28,304 bases of DNA. Origin: an uncultured Kineosporia sp. GTDB taxonomy: Bacteria > Actinomycetota > Actinomycetes > Actinomycetales > Kineosporiaceae. Of this stretch, positions 16,621 to 24,870 are shown piece after piece. The position numbers were made by a program, and so were the translations under genes. The stretch is taken from positions 1 through 28,304 of the forward strand of contig CALMAR010000061.1 of assembly GCA_937859855.1 (NCBI GenBank), read 5' to 3'. The notes under the pieces are model-generated. The model had not been told where the DNA came from. It worked only from the letters and a program-made list of their open reading frames with translations, and ran no database searches. Within the stretch, counting starts at the first letter, position 1. Every line of letters begins with the position of its first letter.

Positions 16621-17360
16621 CCTTGTTTCAGGAGCTGGCGGTCCTGCTCGCTGGGACAGCGGCCGGGACGATCAACACTGTGGTGGGCAGCGGAACACTG
16701 ATCACGTTCCCTGTTCTTCTCGCCCTCGGGGTCCCGCCACTCGTTGCCAACGTCTCCAACTCGGTGGGTCTCTTTCCGGGCGCCTTCGCGGGTGCCTACG
16801 GATACCGTGAGGAGCTCATCGGGCAGCGCCATCGGATCGTCCAGCTCGGTACGGCTTCGATTGCCGGGGCGGTTGTCGGCGCCCTCCTGTTGTTATGGTT
16901 GCCCAGCAAAGCTTTTCAGGCCATCGTGCCAATCCTCATCCTGGTTGCGGTCTGCCTCGTGCTGGTGGGCCCTCGCATTGGCCGATCACGCTCGAGTGCG
17001 AAACGCGCCGTCACACCCATGTTGTGGGCGCTGACCGCAGCAAGCGCGGTCTACGGCGGATACTTCGGTGCCGCTCAGGGCGTCCTTCTGATGGGACTGT
17101 TCGCGCTGTTGCTCGGTGACACCGAGCAACGGCACAACGCGCTCAAGAACTTACAGGCCGGCCTGGTCAACTTCGTCGCCGCTGCTGTCTTCGTTCTCTC
17201 CACCGATATCGACTGGGCAATAGCGGGCCTGCTCGCGGCGGGTTCGATCCTTGGTGGCGTCATCGGTGCCCGCATTGGTCGCAAGCTTTCACCGGCCCTG
17301 CTGCGGGGACTGATCGTGGTCGCCGGGCTGAGTGCCATCGCAAAGTTCGTGCTCACCTGA
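16617..17360 (+). CDS. TSUP (TauE/SafE) family membrane transporter
   Basis: A 247-residue membrane protein with about seven to eight hydrophobic segments in two similar halves. The first begins with LAGTAAGTINTVVGSGTLIT, a TSUP hallmark, and the second with SAVYGGYFGAAQGVLLMGL. Family members move sulfite, sulfonates or small organic acids across the membrane. The neighbourhood does not show which applies here, but the last place in a catabolic operon suggests export of an end product or anion. The GTG start overlaps the CoA-transferase stop (GTGA). The gene ends arm A; no clear terminator stem follows, and a pseudogene converges on it 30 bp downstream. Confidence 0.92.
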   Translation: MTLFQELAVLLAGTAAGTINTVVGSGTLITFPVLLALGVPPLVANVSNSVGLFPGAFAGAYGYREELIGQRHRIVQLGTASIAGAVVGALLLLWLPSKAFQAIVPILILVAVCLVLVGPRIGRSRSSAKRAVTPMLWALTAASAVYGGYFGAAQGVLLMGLFALLLGDTEQRHNALKNLQAGLVNFVAAAVFVLSTDIDWAIAGLLAAGSILGGVIGARIGRKLSPALLRGLIVVAGLSAIAKFVLT

Positions 17361-17390
17361 GTGCACAACATGCTCCTGCGCCGGCGATTC

Positions 17391-17978
17391 TTACAGGTAC
17401 TGGTCCGCCCAGGCGCTGATGATGCGGGCAGCGCCTGAGCCTGCCCGGATGCGGCTAGTAGATGGTCAGAGCCCTCCAGGGCGACGAAGCTGCGCGGATG
17501 CCTCCCCCTCGAAAGATGCTGCACCCGTTGTTGATACCGACGGTCTCGTCCGTGGGGAAGTGCATCACCAGGAGTGACAGCCCGAGTTGGCGAAGGTGCT
17601 GACGCAGCTCCGCACGGCGGATGTGCTCAACGAATGCTCTTTTCAGGGTGAGTGCCTTGCCGCCACCAGCCACTCCGCCTGCCCGTCCATGAACCGTGCC
17701 GCGTTCACGGTGTCATCGATCTTGACCCTGAACGAGCCGTCGCCCCAGTCTCTATCGGAGTCATCCAGACCGAGGTTGTCGAAGCGCAGCATTCCGATTC
17801 CCTCGGCCGCCAGCTGCCGACAGGTCCGTGCGGCGGCGGGGGAGTCCTTGCTGAGGGCGAAGCCGGGCGCGAACACTCCCCATCCGTGGACGGCGCCGAC
17901 CGGCTGGTCGAGGATTCCCGCCAGAAGCGGTCCGCGGCTGCTGGCGAGACTCACTGGATCGCCGATGACCGTCGCCAT
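17391..17978 (-). pseudogene. Decayed alpha/beta hydrolase gene
   Basis: Read in three reading frames, this stretch gives consecutive pieces of one alpha/beta hydrolase. Piece 1 (17978 down to about 17643) has GVFAPGFALSKDSPAAAR and AAEGIGMLRFDNLGLDDSD, then stops after RHSP. Piece 2 (about 17640 to 17525) has LLVMHFPTDETVGINNGC in another frame. Piece 3 (about 17520 to 17450) has HPRSFVALEGSDHLL, and the last frame gives AARIISAWADQYL and a TAA at 17391-17393. The nucleophile-elbow region between pieces 1 and 2 is missing, so there is an internal deletion plus two or more frameshifts. The pieces resemble the hydrolase half of OsmC-linked hydrolases. Confidence 0.8.
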
Positions 17979-18068
17979 TCAAGAGGCCACGTCGGTCGTG
18001 GGATCACCGACGCGGACGGAAGGTCTGAAGCCTCTGGATGCGCATGCCCGGCGCCCGACCGGTGTCAG

Positions 18069-18767
18069 TCAGTCGGTGCTGACCAGCCCGGCGTGCGTGC
18101 CGACCGCGGCCTTCACGCGCGGTACGTCACCGGAGATGATCGCGGCCACCAACTCTGAGTGGATCTCGACGCGTATCTGGAGCCAGGCCGCAGCAGAGCT
18201 GGGATCCTCGTCATGCGTGGCGCCGATCGCGTGCTCACGGACGAATCGCGTCATCGAGAGGTAGAGCGCCGACGCCGTCTGGTTCGGTGTGATGAGGGCG
18301 ATGCGCTCGTGGAGATCCCAGTTGGCGCGCAAGAACGGCGCCGTGCCTTTGGCTGACGCCACGGTAAGCCGCTTCAGGAGCTTCTTCATCTCGGTGATGT
18401 CGGACGTCGTGCGGTGCTTGGCGGCATCGACGTCGATCAGGACCTCGAGTGCCTCACGAACAGCCACGGCCTCGGCCACCGACGTTGGAGCGTCGGTCAC
18501 GGCGAGCAGAGTGTGGCGGATCCGCACCATAGGGCTGGATGCCGTTGCAAACACTCCGCCGCCACGACCAGGCCGGATCTCAGCGAGCCCGCGATCTGTC
18601 AGAAGGCGGACCGCCTCCGCCACGGTGGGCCGCGCGAATCCTGATCGGGTCTTGAGTTCGTCGAGCGTGCCGATCATCTGCCCTGGCAGAAACTCCCGAT
18701 CCAGGATCTGCTTCTCGATCTCGCTGGCAAGTACGTGTGCACGGGTCAGCGGTGCACCAGAACTCAT
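18069..18767 (-). CDS. GntR/FadR-family (FCD) transcriptional regulator B
   Basis: A 232-residue regulator, paralogue of the one at 5919-6650. The N-terminal winged helix (about residues 8-75) has FLPGQMIGTLDELKTRSG, RPTVAEAVRLLTDRG and IRPGRGGGVFAT. The FCD domain (about 95-220) has VREALEVLIDVDAAKHRT, ANWDLHERIALITPN and VEIHSELVAAIISGD. It sits between the two arms and diverges from the flavin-reductase gene, so it most likely controls arm B and itself. The start is the ATG at 18767, directly preceded by a symmetric site. Its downstream side is about 90 bp without a gene, then the decayed hydrolase. Confidence 0.93.
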   Translation of the reverse strand: MSSGAPLTRAHVLASEIEKQILDREFLPGQMIGTLDELKTRSGFARPTVAEAVRLLTDRGLAEIRPGRGGGVFATASSPMVRIRHTLLAVTDAPTSVAEAVAVREALEVLIDVDAAKHRTTSDITEMKKLLKRLTVASAKGTAPFLRANWDLHERIALITPNQTASALYLSMTRFVREHAIGATHDEDPSSAAAWLQIRVEIHSELVAAIISGDVPRVKAAVGTHAGLVSTD

Positions 18768-18770
18768 GCA

Positions 18771-18781
18771 GGTATCTTACC
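18771..18781 (-). promoter_or_regulatory. Symmetric site overlapping -10 of regulator B
   Basis: GGTATCTTACC has 4-bp perfect arms around 3 bases and lies 3 bp before the ATG of the regulator. On the minus strand it contains TAAGAT (18774-18779), 6 nt before the start codon, the geometry of a leaderless -10 element. FCD-type regulators often bind sites of the form GGTnnnACC, so autoregulation is plausible. Regulator A has a similar GGTAAATT at the same distance from its start. Confidence 0.4.
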
Positions 18782-19105
18782 AACAAACATCTCAACCGTT
18801 ATTGCTGTTGTGACGACGGCCCGTGACGAGGCTAGGAGCATCCGGTTGCTCGCTGGACTAGAACTCGACTGTAATCCTGTCGATGATCATCTATATCTTT
18901 TGAACTGTTGACATGTTATAAAGGCATTGGTTGGGTCAGTGACAGATTCGCTGCGAGGCCGGCGCATCGGGCCCTGCTCGGATGATTCCGGCGGAGGAGT
19001 CTGCTGGGCGCAGGCCGCATAATTCTGTACCGAGCCGTGCATGCGTGCGGTACTGAGCTCCCTTCCGGCTACTGGCGTGTGAACGTGAGTCTTCGAGGTG
19101 GCACG
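18782..19105 (+). promoter_or_regulatory. Upstream region of catabolic arm B
   Basis: No gene is seen in these 324 bp. TTGACA (18908-18913) overlaps an extended -10 element, TGTTATAAA (18914-18922), so the latter could act as a promoter on its own. Transcription from it would leave a leader of roughly 170 nt before the flavin-reductase start. I see no clear operator copy matching the arm A inverted repeat and no riboswitch that I recognise. Confidence 0.4.
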
Positions 19106-20260
19106 TTGGACACCATTAACCCGGACCGGTTCCGCGAAACTATGGGCCATTACCCAACCGGCGTAGCTGCCGTCACCGCCATGCTTGCCGACGGCAATCC
19201 TGCCGGAATGATTGTGGGCACCTTCTCATCGGTCTCGCTCGACCCTCCGCTGATCGCCTTCTTCCCCGCCACCAGCTCCAGAAGCTTCGCCCATCTGAGG
19301 ACGGCGAAGTCGTTCTGCGCCAACGTTCTGGCCTCCGACCAAGAGCCGCTCTGCCGTCAGCTTGCGACCGGCGGAGCCCGCAAGTTCGAGGGCGTGCCAT
19401 GGCGACCAGGACCACTCGGGTCACCCATCCTCGAGGGCGCGGTCTCGTGGATTGAGTGCACCTACGCCGAGATCCGCGAGGCGGGTGACCACTACGTGGT
19501 GACGGGGCTTGTGCATCAGTTCGCCGTTGAGCGGTCCACACTTCCGCTGCTGTTCTTCCAAGGTGGCTACGGGCAGTTCTCGCTTGGCTCGTTCATCGCT
19601 GCACCCGACCCAGACCTCATCCAGGCGGCGCAGGTGGCCGAGACGATCCGGTCCCAGGTTGAAGATCTCAGCGCCGAGTTCGGAGTCAACTGCAGCGTCG
19701 TCGCCAAGATTCGCGACGACTCGGTCCAGGTACTAGCGGCCAATCAGGCATCGGTCGACGAGCCTTTCCCACTCGGCCATCGGCAGCCGCTGTTGCCGCC
19801 GTTCGGTGCGGTCTTCATGGCCGAGTCGCCCCCGGACAAGGTGGACGAGTGGTTGAGCCGTTCACCGGACCACAGCCAGGAACGGCGCGACATCAACCTC
19901 GGGCTGCTCAACAAGGTGCGGCGTAATGGCTATTCGATCCTTGCGGCCTCGCCGGAGACGCTTCAACGTCATCAGGCCGTGCTATCGGCCTTCGAGCAAT
20001 CAGGCGGCCTTCCCAGGCACGAGCGGGTGGTTCGCCAGGTAACGTCGGAACTGGCCGAACTCTTCTGCCCGGACCTGGTGCCGGGGGAGCGGTACGACCT
20101 CGCATCGATCGTTGTGCTGGTGCCGACGAAACCTGAGCTGCCCCCCATCGCGCTCCGGATGTCGGGACTGCCCCCAGCCGCGTCGACGGAGCAGGTCGAA
20201 ACCTGGGTCGGCGCCTTGAAAGGGGTGGCCGCGGCAGCGACCGCGACCGCGCTTCGCTGA
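19106..20260 (+). CDS. Flavin reductase fused to IclR-like effector domain
   Basis: A protein of about 384 residues with two parts. The N-terminal part (about residues 1-160) is an HpaC-type flavin reductase: INPDRFRETMGHYPTGVAAV, IVGTFSSVSLDPPLIAF and RKFEGVPW. The C-terminal part (about 180-375) resembles the ligand-binding domain of IclR regulators, with ETIRSQVEDLSAEFGVNCSV and RRNGYSILAASPET, but there is no DNA-binding domain. It should supply reduced flavin to the monooxygenase encoded downstream, and a small molecule may gate it. TTG 19106 with GAGGTGG 4 nt upstream matches the domain start. ATG 19037 and GTG 19079 are in-frame alternatives with unconvincing extensions. Confidence 0.88.
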   Translation: MDTINPDRFRETMGHYPTGVAAVTAMLADGNPAGMIVGTFSSVSLDPPLIAFFPATSSRSFAHLRTAKSFCANVLASDQEPLCRQLATGGARKFEGVPWRPGPLGSPILEGAVSWIECTYAEIREAGDHYVVTGLVHQFAVERSTLPLLFFQGGYGQFSLGSFIAAPDPDLIQAAQVAETIRSQVEDLSAEFGVNCSVVAKIRDDSVQVLAANQASVDEPFPLGHRQPLLPPFGAVFMAESPPDKVDEWLSRSPDHSQERRDINLGLLNKVRRNGYSILAASPETLQRHQAVLSAFEQSGGLPRHERVVRQVTSELAELFCPDLVPGERYDLASIVVLVPTKPELPPIALRMSGLPPAASTEQVETWVGALKGVAAAATATALR

Positions 20261-20314
20261 CCTCATCCGCTTCGCTTTCTTAAGCAACCAGACCGCGATG
20301 AGGGCCGGAACTGG

Positions 20315-20344
20315 TTGACAGTAGAGAGGATCCCTCTGCATAGT
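20315..20344 (+). promoter_or_regulatory. Promoter candidate before decayed dehydrogenase
   Basis: TTGACA (20315-20320), an 18-bp spacer and CATAGT (20339-20344) resemble a sigma70-type promoter. An A/T-rich stretch with 5-bp inverted arms TAAAC (20354-20358) and GTTTA (20368-20372) follows. It may still drive the monooxygenase gene although the first gene behind it is broken. Confidence 0.45.
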
Positions 20345-20385
20345 TCAAACCAATAAACCTTATTAATGTTTAGGCGGCGCGCGAG

Positions 20386-21005
20386 ATGCAGAGGACGCAG
20401 TCCCGGAGTGACTTCGAAGCCACTCTGACCCTCGAGGTCGAGGCTGCGTTCATCGAGGCCCCGGGCGCCTTCCCGCGACTGGGCCGCCTTCTCCTGCCGC
20501 CGAGAACGAGCGGCACCTCCCTCGTCGACGTGGTGGCAATCCCGTCGAACCCGCTCGATCTCGCGCTAGCGTCCAGAACATCCCACTCGGCGCGTCATGA
20601 GAGCAGCTACGTGCCCGGCAGCGAGTGTGTGGGCAGAGTGCTCGAATCCGACGTCCAGCCGACCGGTTCCTGGGTCTACGCCCATGCCATGCGTCACCGT
20701 CATCTCCCGGCTCCTTCGCCGTCCAGGTCCTGGTCGCTGACGAAGAACTCCCGCCCCTGCCCGACGGGCTCGACCCGGTCCTGGCCGCCGCAGTGGGGAA
20801 TTCCGTCACGGCTGCCTTCCTACTCCTGGTTGGGGAAGCGCACCTCCAGCCGGGAGAGACTGTCCTCGTACCGGGCGCCAGCGGGGCAGTCGGGCAGATC
20901 GCCATCCTAGTGGCTCAGGCGCGTGGCGCTAGCCGCCTGGGCGGCGTCGCGCGTGATCAGGACGCGCGGTCAACGCCCCGCCAACACGGCGAGTCAGCCC
21001 CATGA
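20386..21005 (+). pseudogene. Decayed zinc-type alcohol dehydrogenase/quinone reductase
   Basis: The first frame (20386 to about 20695) encodes the N-terminal GroES-like part of a medium-chain dehydrogenase: VVAIPSNPLDLALASRT and YVPGSECVGRVLE. After HAM the homology moves to the frame of 20625-21005, which gives PGSFAVQVLVADEELPPLPD, AAAVGNSVTAAFLLL and the Rossmann start VLVPGASGAVGQIA. It ends shortly after the first cofactor strand, so the rest of the cofactor domain and the C-terminal catalytic part are missing. A frameshift near 20690-20712 and a 3' deletion explain this. In intact form it would have been an NAD(P)H-dependent quinone or enone reductase of arm B. Confidence 0.8.
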
Positions 21006-21116
21006 CCCAGTGGACCGGCCTGGCGACCGGCATTCCCCAACGTGCCGACGGGCGAGCAGCGGCTGGCGCCCGGCGGCTGATCACGAACATTTCAGCGGAC
21101 GTAGGAGTTGACCGGG

Positions 21117-22388
21117 ATGTCACAGACCCAGGCTGCGGGCACGACGCTCGAGGCGATTCTCGAGAAGGTACGTGAGATCGGGCCGACGCTGAGGGAACGC
21201 GGATTCGACGCCGAGCGCGCCGGTCGACACTCGGATGAGACCATCGCCGATCTCGCTGCGACAGGAGTGTTCGACATTGGCAGCCCGTCCGAGTTCGGTG
21301 GGTTCGAACTGACCGTGCGGCAGCAGCTCGACGTGGTCACCGAGGTCTCCAAGTGGGACGGGTCAGCGGGCTGGATCGTATGGGGCGGAGCCTCGACCAA
21401 CTGGATCCCCGCCGGCTCGGGCGCCAAGGTCGTCGAGGAGGTCTACGGGCCTGACTGGACAGGCCCGCGCGTAGCCGGCTCGAGCCACTTTCCCTCTTCG
21501 CGCGGGAGGGCGCGCAGGGTCGACAACGGGTGGGTCGTCACCGGCGGGCCGTGGGCGTTCGCCACCGGCTCACTGTGGGCGCCGTTCACCAACCTGGGAT
21601 GCATCGCGGACGGCGCCGAAGGCCCCTACCTCGTGGCCGCCCAGGTGCCGCGCGACCAGCTCCGATTTCTCGACGACTGGCACGTGGCAGGCATGTGTGG
21701 CACGGGCAGTGTCTCGGTAACGCTGACCGGCGACGAGCTGTTCGTCCCCGCCCATCGCGGGATCGAGTTCAGTGACATTGCCGGTCGCACGCTGGACAGC
21801 GGCCTGAAAGGTTCCCTTTGGCAGGTGCCCAACCTGGGGTGGGCGTTCAGCACCATGGCTGGCATGTCGATTGGCATCGCTCAGGGTGCGCTGGAACGGT
21901 TCCTCGAGCGTTCGAGCGGCCGGCCCATCCGCGGGACCACCTACAAGAACCAGCTGGAGGCTCCACTCACGCATCTAATGCTCGCCGATGTGCATTCGAA
22001 GATTCAGTCGGCGGTGTTGATGACTCGGGCCAACGCGGAGGAGACGGACCGGCTCGGCGCCCTCGCTGCCGCTGGAACGCCGGCGAATGCCAAGTACATG
22101 CAGCACTTCAACGGCCGGGTGTTGCTCGAGACCGCCTACGCGGCCAAGTGGTGCGCGGAGGCGATCGAGCTGCTGCAGCGGAACTCCGGGTCGACTGCCA
22201 TCATGGAGACCGAGCCGATCCAGCGGGCGTGGCGCGACGCCCGGGTCATCACGTTGCACGGCGCCCTCAACCTCGAGGCGCTGTCCGAGAACTACGGACG
22301 GCTCATGGCCGGCGCCGAGCCACACCAGGTTGCGGGCATCACCGCGCTTGATCGTTTCACCCCTGCGCCAGTCGCCAACAAGGCCTGA
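21117..22388 (+). CDS. Flavin-dependent monooxygenase, acyl-CoA dehydrogenase fold
   Basis: A 423-residue protein of the acyl-CoA dehydrogenase superfamily of the group D monooxygenase type (HsaA / 4-hydroxyphenylacetate hydroxylase oxygenase component). Visible segments are LAATGVFDIGSPSEFGGFEL, VTEVSKWDGSAGWIVWGG, NGWVVTGGPWAFATGS, WHVAGMCGTGSVSVTL, and a C-terminal helical part ending in ARVITLHGALNLEALSENYG. Such enzymes hydroxylate phenolic or related rings with reduced flavin delivered by a separate reductase, which fits the flavin reductase of the same arm. ATG 21117 has AGGAG 9 nt upstream; the in-frame TTG at 21108 is too close to it. Confidence 0.92.
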   Translation: MSQTQAAGTTLEAILEKVREIGPTLRERGFDAERAGRHSDETIADLAATGVFDIGSPSEFGGFELTVRQQLDVVTEVSKWDGSAGWIVWGGASTNWIPAGSGAKVVEEVYGPDWTGPRVAGSSHFPSSRGRARRVDNGWVVTGGPWAFATGSLWAPFTNLGCIADGAEGPYLVAAQVPRDQLRFLDDWHVAGMCGTGSVSVTLTGDELFVPAHRGIEFSDIAGRTLDSGLKGSLWQVPNLGWAFSTMAGMSIGIAQGALERFLERSSGRPIRGTTYKNQLEAPLTHLMLADVHSKIQSAVLMTRANAEETDRLGALAAAGTPANAKYMQHFNGRVLLETAYAAKWCAEAIELLQRNSGSTAIMETEPIQRAWRDARVITLHGALNLEALSENYGRLMAGAEPHQVAGITALDRFTPAPVANKA

Positions 22389-22408
22389 CGCACCAGCCGA
22401 CGTGGTGC

Positions 22409-22437
22409 TTGACACAGAGAATACTGCGCGGCAGGAT
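22409..22437 (+). promoter_or_regulatory. Promoter candidate for NTF2-like/CocE/unknown genes
   Basis: TTGACA (22409-22414), a 17-bp spacer and CAGGAT (22432-22437) lie in the 129-bp gap before the NTF2-like gene. The last three genes of arm B may therefore have their own transcript. A GAAGGA Shine-Dalgarno precedes the ATG at 22518. Confidence 0.45.
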
Positions 22438-22517
22438 CAAACATATAAAGGGTTAATATCTTACATGAGCTGATGGCCGGCATGAGGCCGGGATCCTGGT
22501 GACGAGAAGGAACTCGC

Positions 22518-23039
22518 ATGGTGAACAATGACAAGGCCGAGATCATCGAGGTCTTGAACCTCTATGCGTTCGCTCTCGACGCTCGCGAGTGGGATCTGTT
22601 CGACCGCGTCTTCACGGCGGACGTCGAGGCGGTATTCGGCCCGGCCGGCGCAGCGTGGAACGGACTTGAGGTCTTTAAGAAGTCGTTCGCCGGGTTCCAC
22701 GACTCACTCGACAGCCATGCCCACACGATGATGGGCCAGCTGGTGGCCGTCGACGGCGACCAGGCCCATGCCTTCAGCTACGGCCAATGGCTACTGGTCC
22801 GTGAGGCTGCCGAGGGTGGCCCGACGTGGACTGGCACCGGCTGGTACGACGACCTGCTGGTCCGGACGAAGGCGGGGTGGCGCATCAAGCGCCGTGTGTG
22901 CCGGTTGCTCTCCTGGACCGGGAACCCCGCTGTCCCCGAGCCGCAGAACGAGCACCAGCCCGACATGAAGGCGAAGGGGCTGCATGAATACGCCGCAGCC
23001 GGGGAGATCGGCTTCCTCAAGGCGCTCCGGACGGCCTGA
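22518..23039 (+). CDS. NTF2/SnoaL-like protein
   Basis: A 173-residue protein of the NTF2-like cone fold. The N-terminal helix reads DKAEIIEVLNLYAFALDARE, followed by WDLFDRVFTADVEAVFG, the Trp/Asp pattern of SnoaL-like domains. His-rich HAHTMMGQLVAV and WTGTGWYDDLLVRT strands line the expected pocket, and IKRRVCRLLSWTG closes the sheet. Members act as dehydratases, isomerases, cyclases or small subunits of dioxygenases. No ring-hydroxylating large subunit is present here, so a stand-alone enzyme is more likely. The tail after about residue 140 is longer than the bare fold. The start is ATG 22518 with GAAGGA upstream. Confidence 0.88.
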   Translation: MVNNDKAEIIEVLNLYAFALDAREWDLFDRVFTADVEAVFGPAGAAWNGLEVFKKSFAGFHDSLDSHAHTMMGQLVAVDGDQAHAFSYGQWLLVREAAEGGPTWTGTGWYDDLLVRTKAGWRIKRRVCRLLSWTGNPAVPEPQNEHQPDMKAKGLHEYAAAGEIGFLKALRTA

Positions 23040-23126
23040 ACGGGGCAGCACCCAGTCGTGGGGGGCCTAATCAGGCCTGCCGAGGAGTATCGAACGAAGG
23101 AGTTCGTATTGGGCGAGGACCAGAGG

Positions 23127-24848
23127 ATGTATGTGCCCTCTCAGCCGTTGCCGCCACCGAGGACTGGTGTTCTGACCGGGTTCGATCCTGGTGCCCGGAC
23201 CTTGGAGGCGGGTTCAAAGGTCGCCCCGCCGTTCAAGCCGTTGCCGATCGACATCCTTTTCGAGAAGGACGTCGCGGTGCAGCTGCGCGACGGGGTGACG
23301 ATCTACGTCGATGTGTTCCGGCCCACCGGTACCGAGCCTGTCCCGGTGATCGTGGCGTGGAGCCCGTACGGCAAGGGCCAGGGCACCTCCCTCAGCGTGA
23401 TGGGAGTGTTCGGGCTGGTGGGTCTCGACAACGGGATCGTGTCGGGGCTGGCGAAGTTCGAAGCCCCTGATCCGGCGTACTGGTGCGCCCAGGGTTACGC
23501 GATCTGCAACCCCGACATCCGGGGCGTCGTCGATTCCGAGGGCGACAGCGTGCTCTGGGACCGGCAAGAAGGCCGGGACTGCTATGACCTCATCGAGTGG
23601 CTGGCCGAGCAGGAATGGAGCTCGGGCAAGATCGGCATGAGCGGGACGTCGTATCTGGCTGCGTCACAGTGGTTCACAGCAGCCGAGCAGCCACCGCATC
23701 TGGTCGCGATCAACCCGTGGGAGGGTGTCAGCGACGTCTACCGCGACCTCGTGATGCGAGGCGGCATGCCTGACACCGGTTTCGCCCAGCAGCTTCAGGA
23801 GGGGAGCTTCTTCGGTAAGAACCGCAAGGAGGACATCCTTTCAGAGGCCGAGCGCTACCCGCTCATGACCGACCTGTGGGAGAACAAGATCCCGGAGTTC
23901 GACCAGATCACCGTGCCCGCCTACATCGTCGCGAGCTACTCGAACACTCTGCACACGGCGGGCACCTTCCGAGCCTGGCGAAGGATCGCATCACGCGAGA
24001 AGTGGCTCCGCATCCACAACACCCAGGAATGGCCCGACTACTACGACGAGGCGAACGTCGAGGACCTGCGCAGATTCTTCGACCACTTCCTCAAGGGCGA
24101 GGACAACGGATGGGACCAGACACCCCGCGTCCGCTACGCACTCCTCGACCTCAAGGGCGGCGACCAGACCGGCGTCCCCGCGGACACGTTCCCGCCGGAA
24201 GGCGTTGCGCCGACGAAGTTCTACCTGGACGGCCGCGCCCGCACGCTGACAACGACAGCTCCGGCGGACGATGCGGAGGCCACCTACGCGGTGGCCTCCA
24301 ACCCGAACGCCGTGTCGTTCCTGACCCGGTTCGCGGACGAGACCGTGTTGGTCGGCTATCCGAAGGCACACCTCTGGGTGGAGGGGCGGGACGCCGACGA
24401 CATGGACCTCTTCGTGCTCATGCAGAAGCTCGATGCGTACGGAACGCCGCTACAGGCGTTCACCGTCCCCAACCAGAGCGCAATGGCACACGACCTCACC
24501 GACCACGGTGCGACCGTCCTTCGATACAAGGGCTCCGACGGCCGGCTTCGGGTGTCCGCGCGGCATCTCGACCAGAAGTTGTCGACCCCTGATGTGCCGG
24601 CGCACAGCTTCGACCGGGTCGAGAAGCTGTCATCCGGCGAGATCGTCGACGTCGAGATCGACCTTCTGCCGCTTGGTTTGACGTTCCACCCCGGAGAGCA
24701 GCTGAGATTCGTCATCAGTTCCCGGAACCTGCTCGGCACCCTCATGCCGGGGATCCGGGAGTACGCCGGTGCCAACACCGGACGGCACGTCATCCACACC
24801 GGCGGGCAGCACGCCTCGTACCTCCAGCTCCCCGTCCAGGCACATTGA
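23127..24848 (+). CDS. CocE/NonD-type serine hydrolase (X-Pro dipeptidyl-peptidase S15 family)
   Basis: A protein of about 573 residues, close to cocaine esterase in length. The alpha/beta hydrolase domain starts at VAVQLRDGVTIYVDVFRP and includes NPDIRGVVDSEGD and the nucleophile elbow GMSGTSYLAA, with the catalytic Ser at residue 175. A likely catalytic His lies in WLRIHNTQEWPDYY, and the C-terminal jelly-roll domain ends with LPLGLTFHPGEQLRFVISS. Relatives hydrolyse esters and amides such as cocaine, beta-lactam side chains or proline peptides. It may release the acid that enters the pathway. No signal peptide is seen. An upstream in-frame GTG at 23058 would add 23 residues; ATG 23127 has GAGG 8 nt before it. 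Confidence 0.9.
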   Translation: MYVPSQPLPPPRTGVLTGFDPGARTLEAGSKVAPPFKPLPIDILFEKDVAVQLRDGVTIYVDVFRPTGTEPVPVIVAWSPYGKGQGTSLSVMGVFGLVGLDNGIVSGLAKFEAPDPAYWCAQGYAICNPDIRGVVDSEGDSVLWDRQEGRDCYDLIEWLAEQEWSSGKIGMSGTSYLAASQWFTAAEQPPHLVAINPWEGVSDVYRDLVMRGGMPDTGFAQQLQEGSFFGKNRKEDILSEAERYPLMTDLWENKIPEFDQITVPAYIVASYSNTLHTAGTFRAWRRIASREKWLRIHNTQEWPDYYDEANVEDLRRFFDHFLKGEDNGWDQTPRVRYALLDLKGGDQTGVPADTFPPEGVAPTKFYLDGRARTLTTTAPADDAEATYAVASNPNAVSFLTRFADETVLVGYPKAHLWVEGRDADDMDLFVLMQKLDAYGTPLQAFTVPNQSAMAHDLTDHGATVLRYKGSDGRLRVSARHLDQKLSTPDVPAHSFDRVEKLSSGEIVDVEIDLLPLGLTFHPGEQLRFVISSRNLLGTLMPGIREYAGANTGRHVIHTGGQHASYLQLPVQAH

Positions 24849-24870
24849 TCCGCTAGAAAGTGAATCCGAC

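Noticed and set aside
17587..18264. 225-codon plus-strand frame across the decayed hydrolase and regulator B
   Set aside because: Product has no family character and covers regulator B's coding region on the other strand.
22116..22125. CGGGTGTT box inside the monooxygenase gene as an operator
   Set aside because: A single half-site within coding sequence, without a partner arm; expected by chance.
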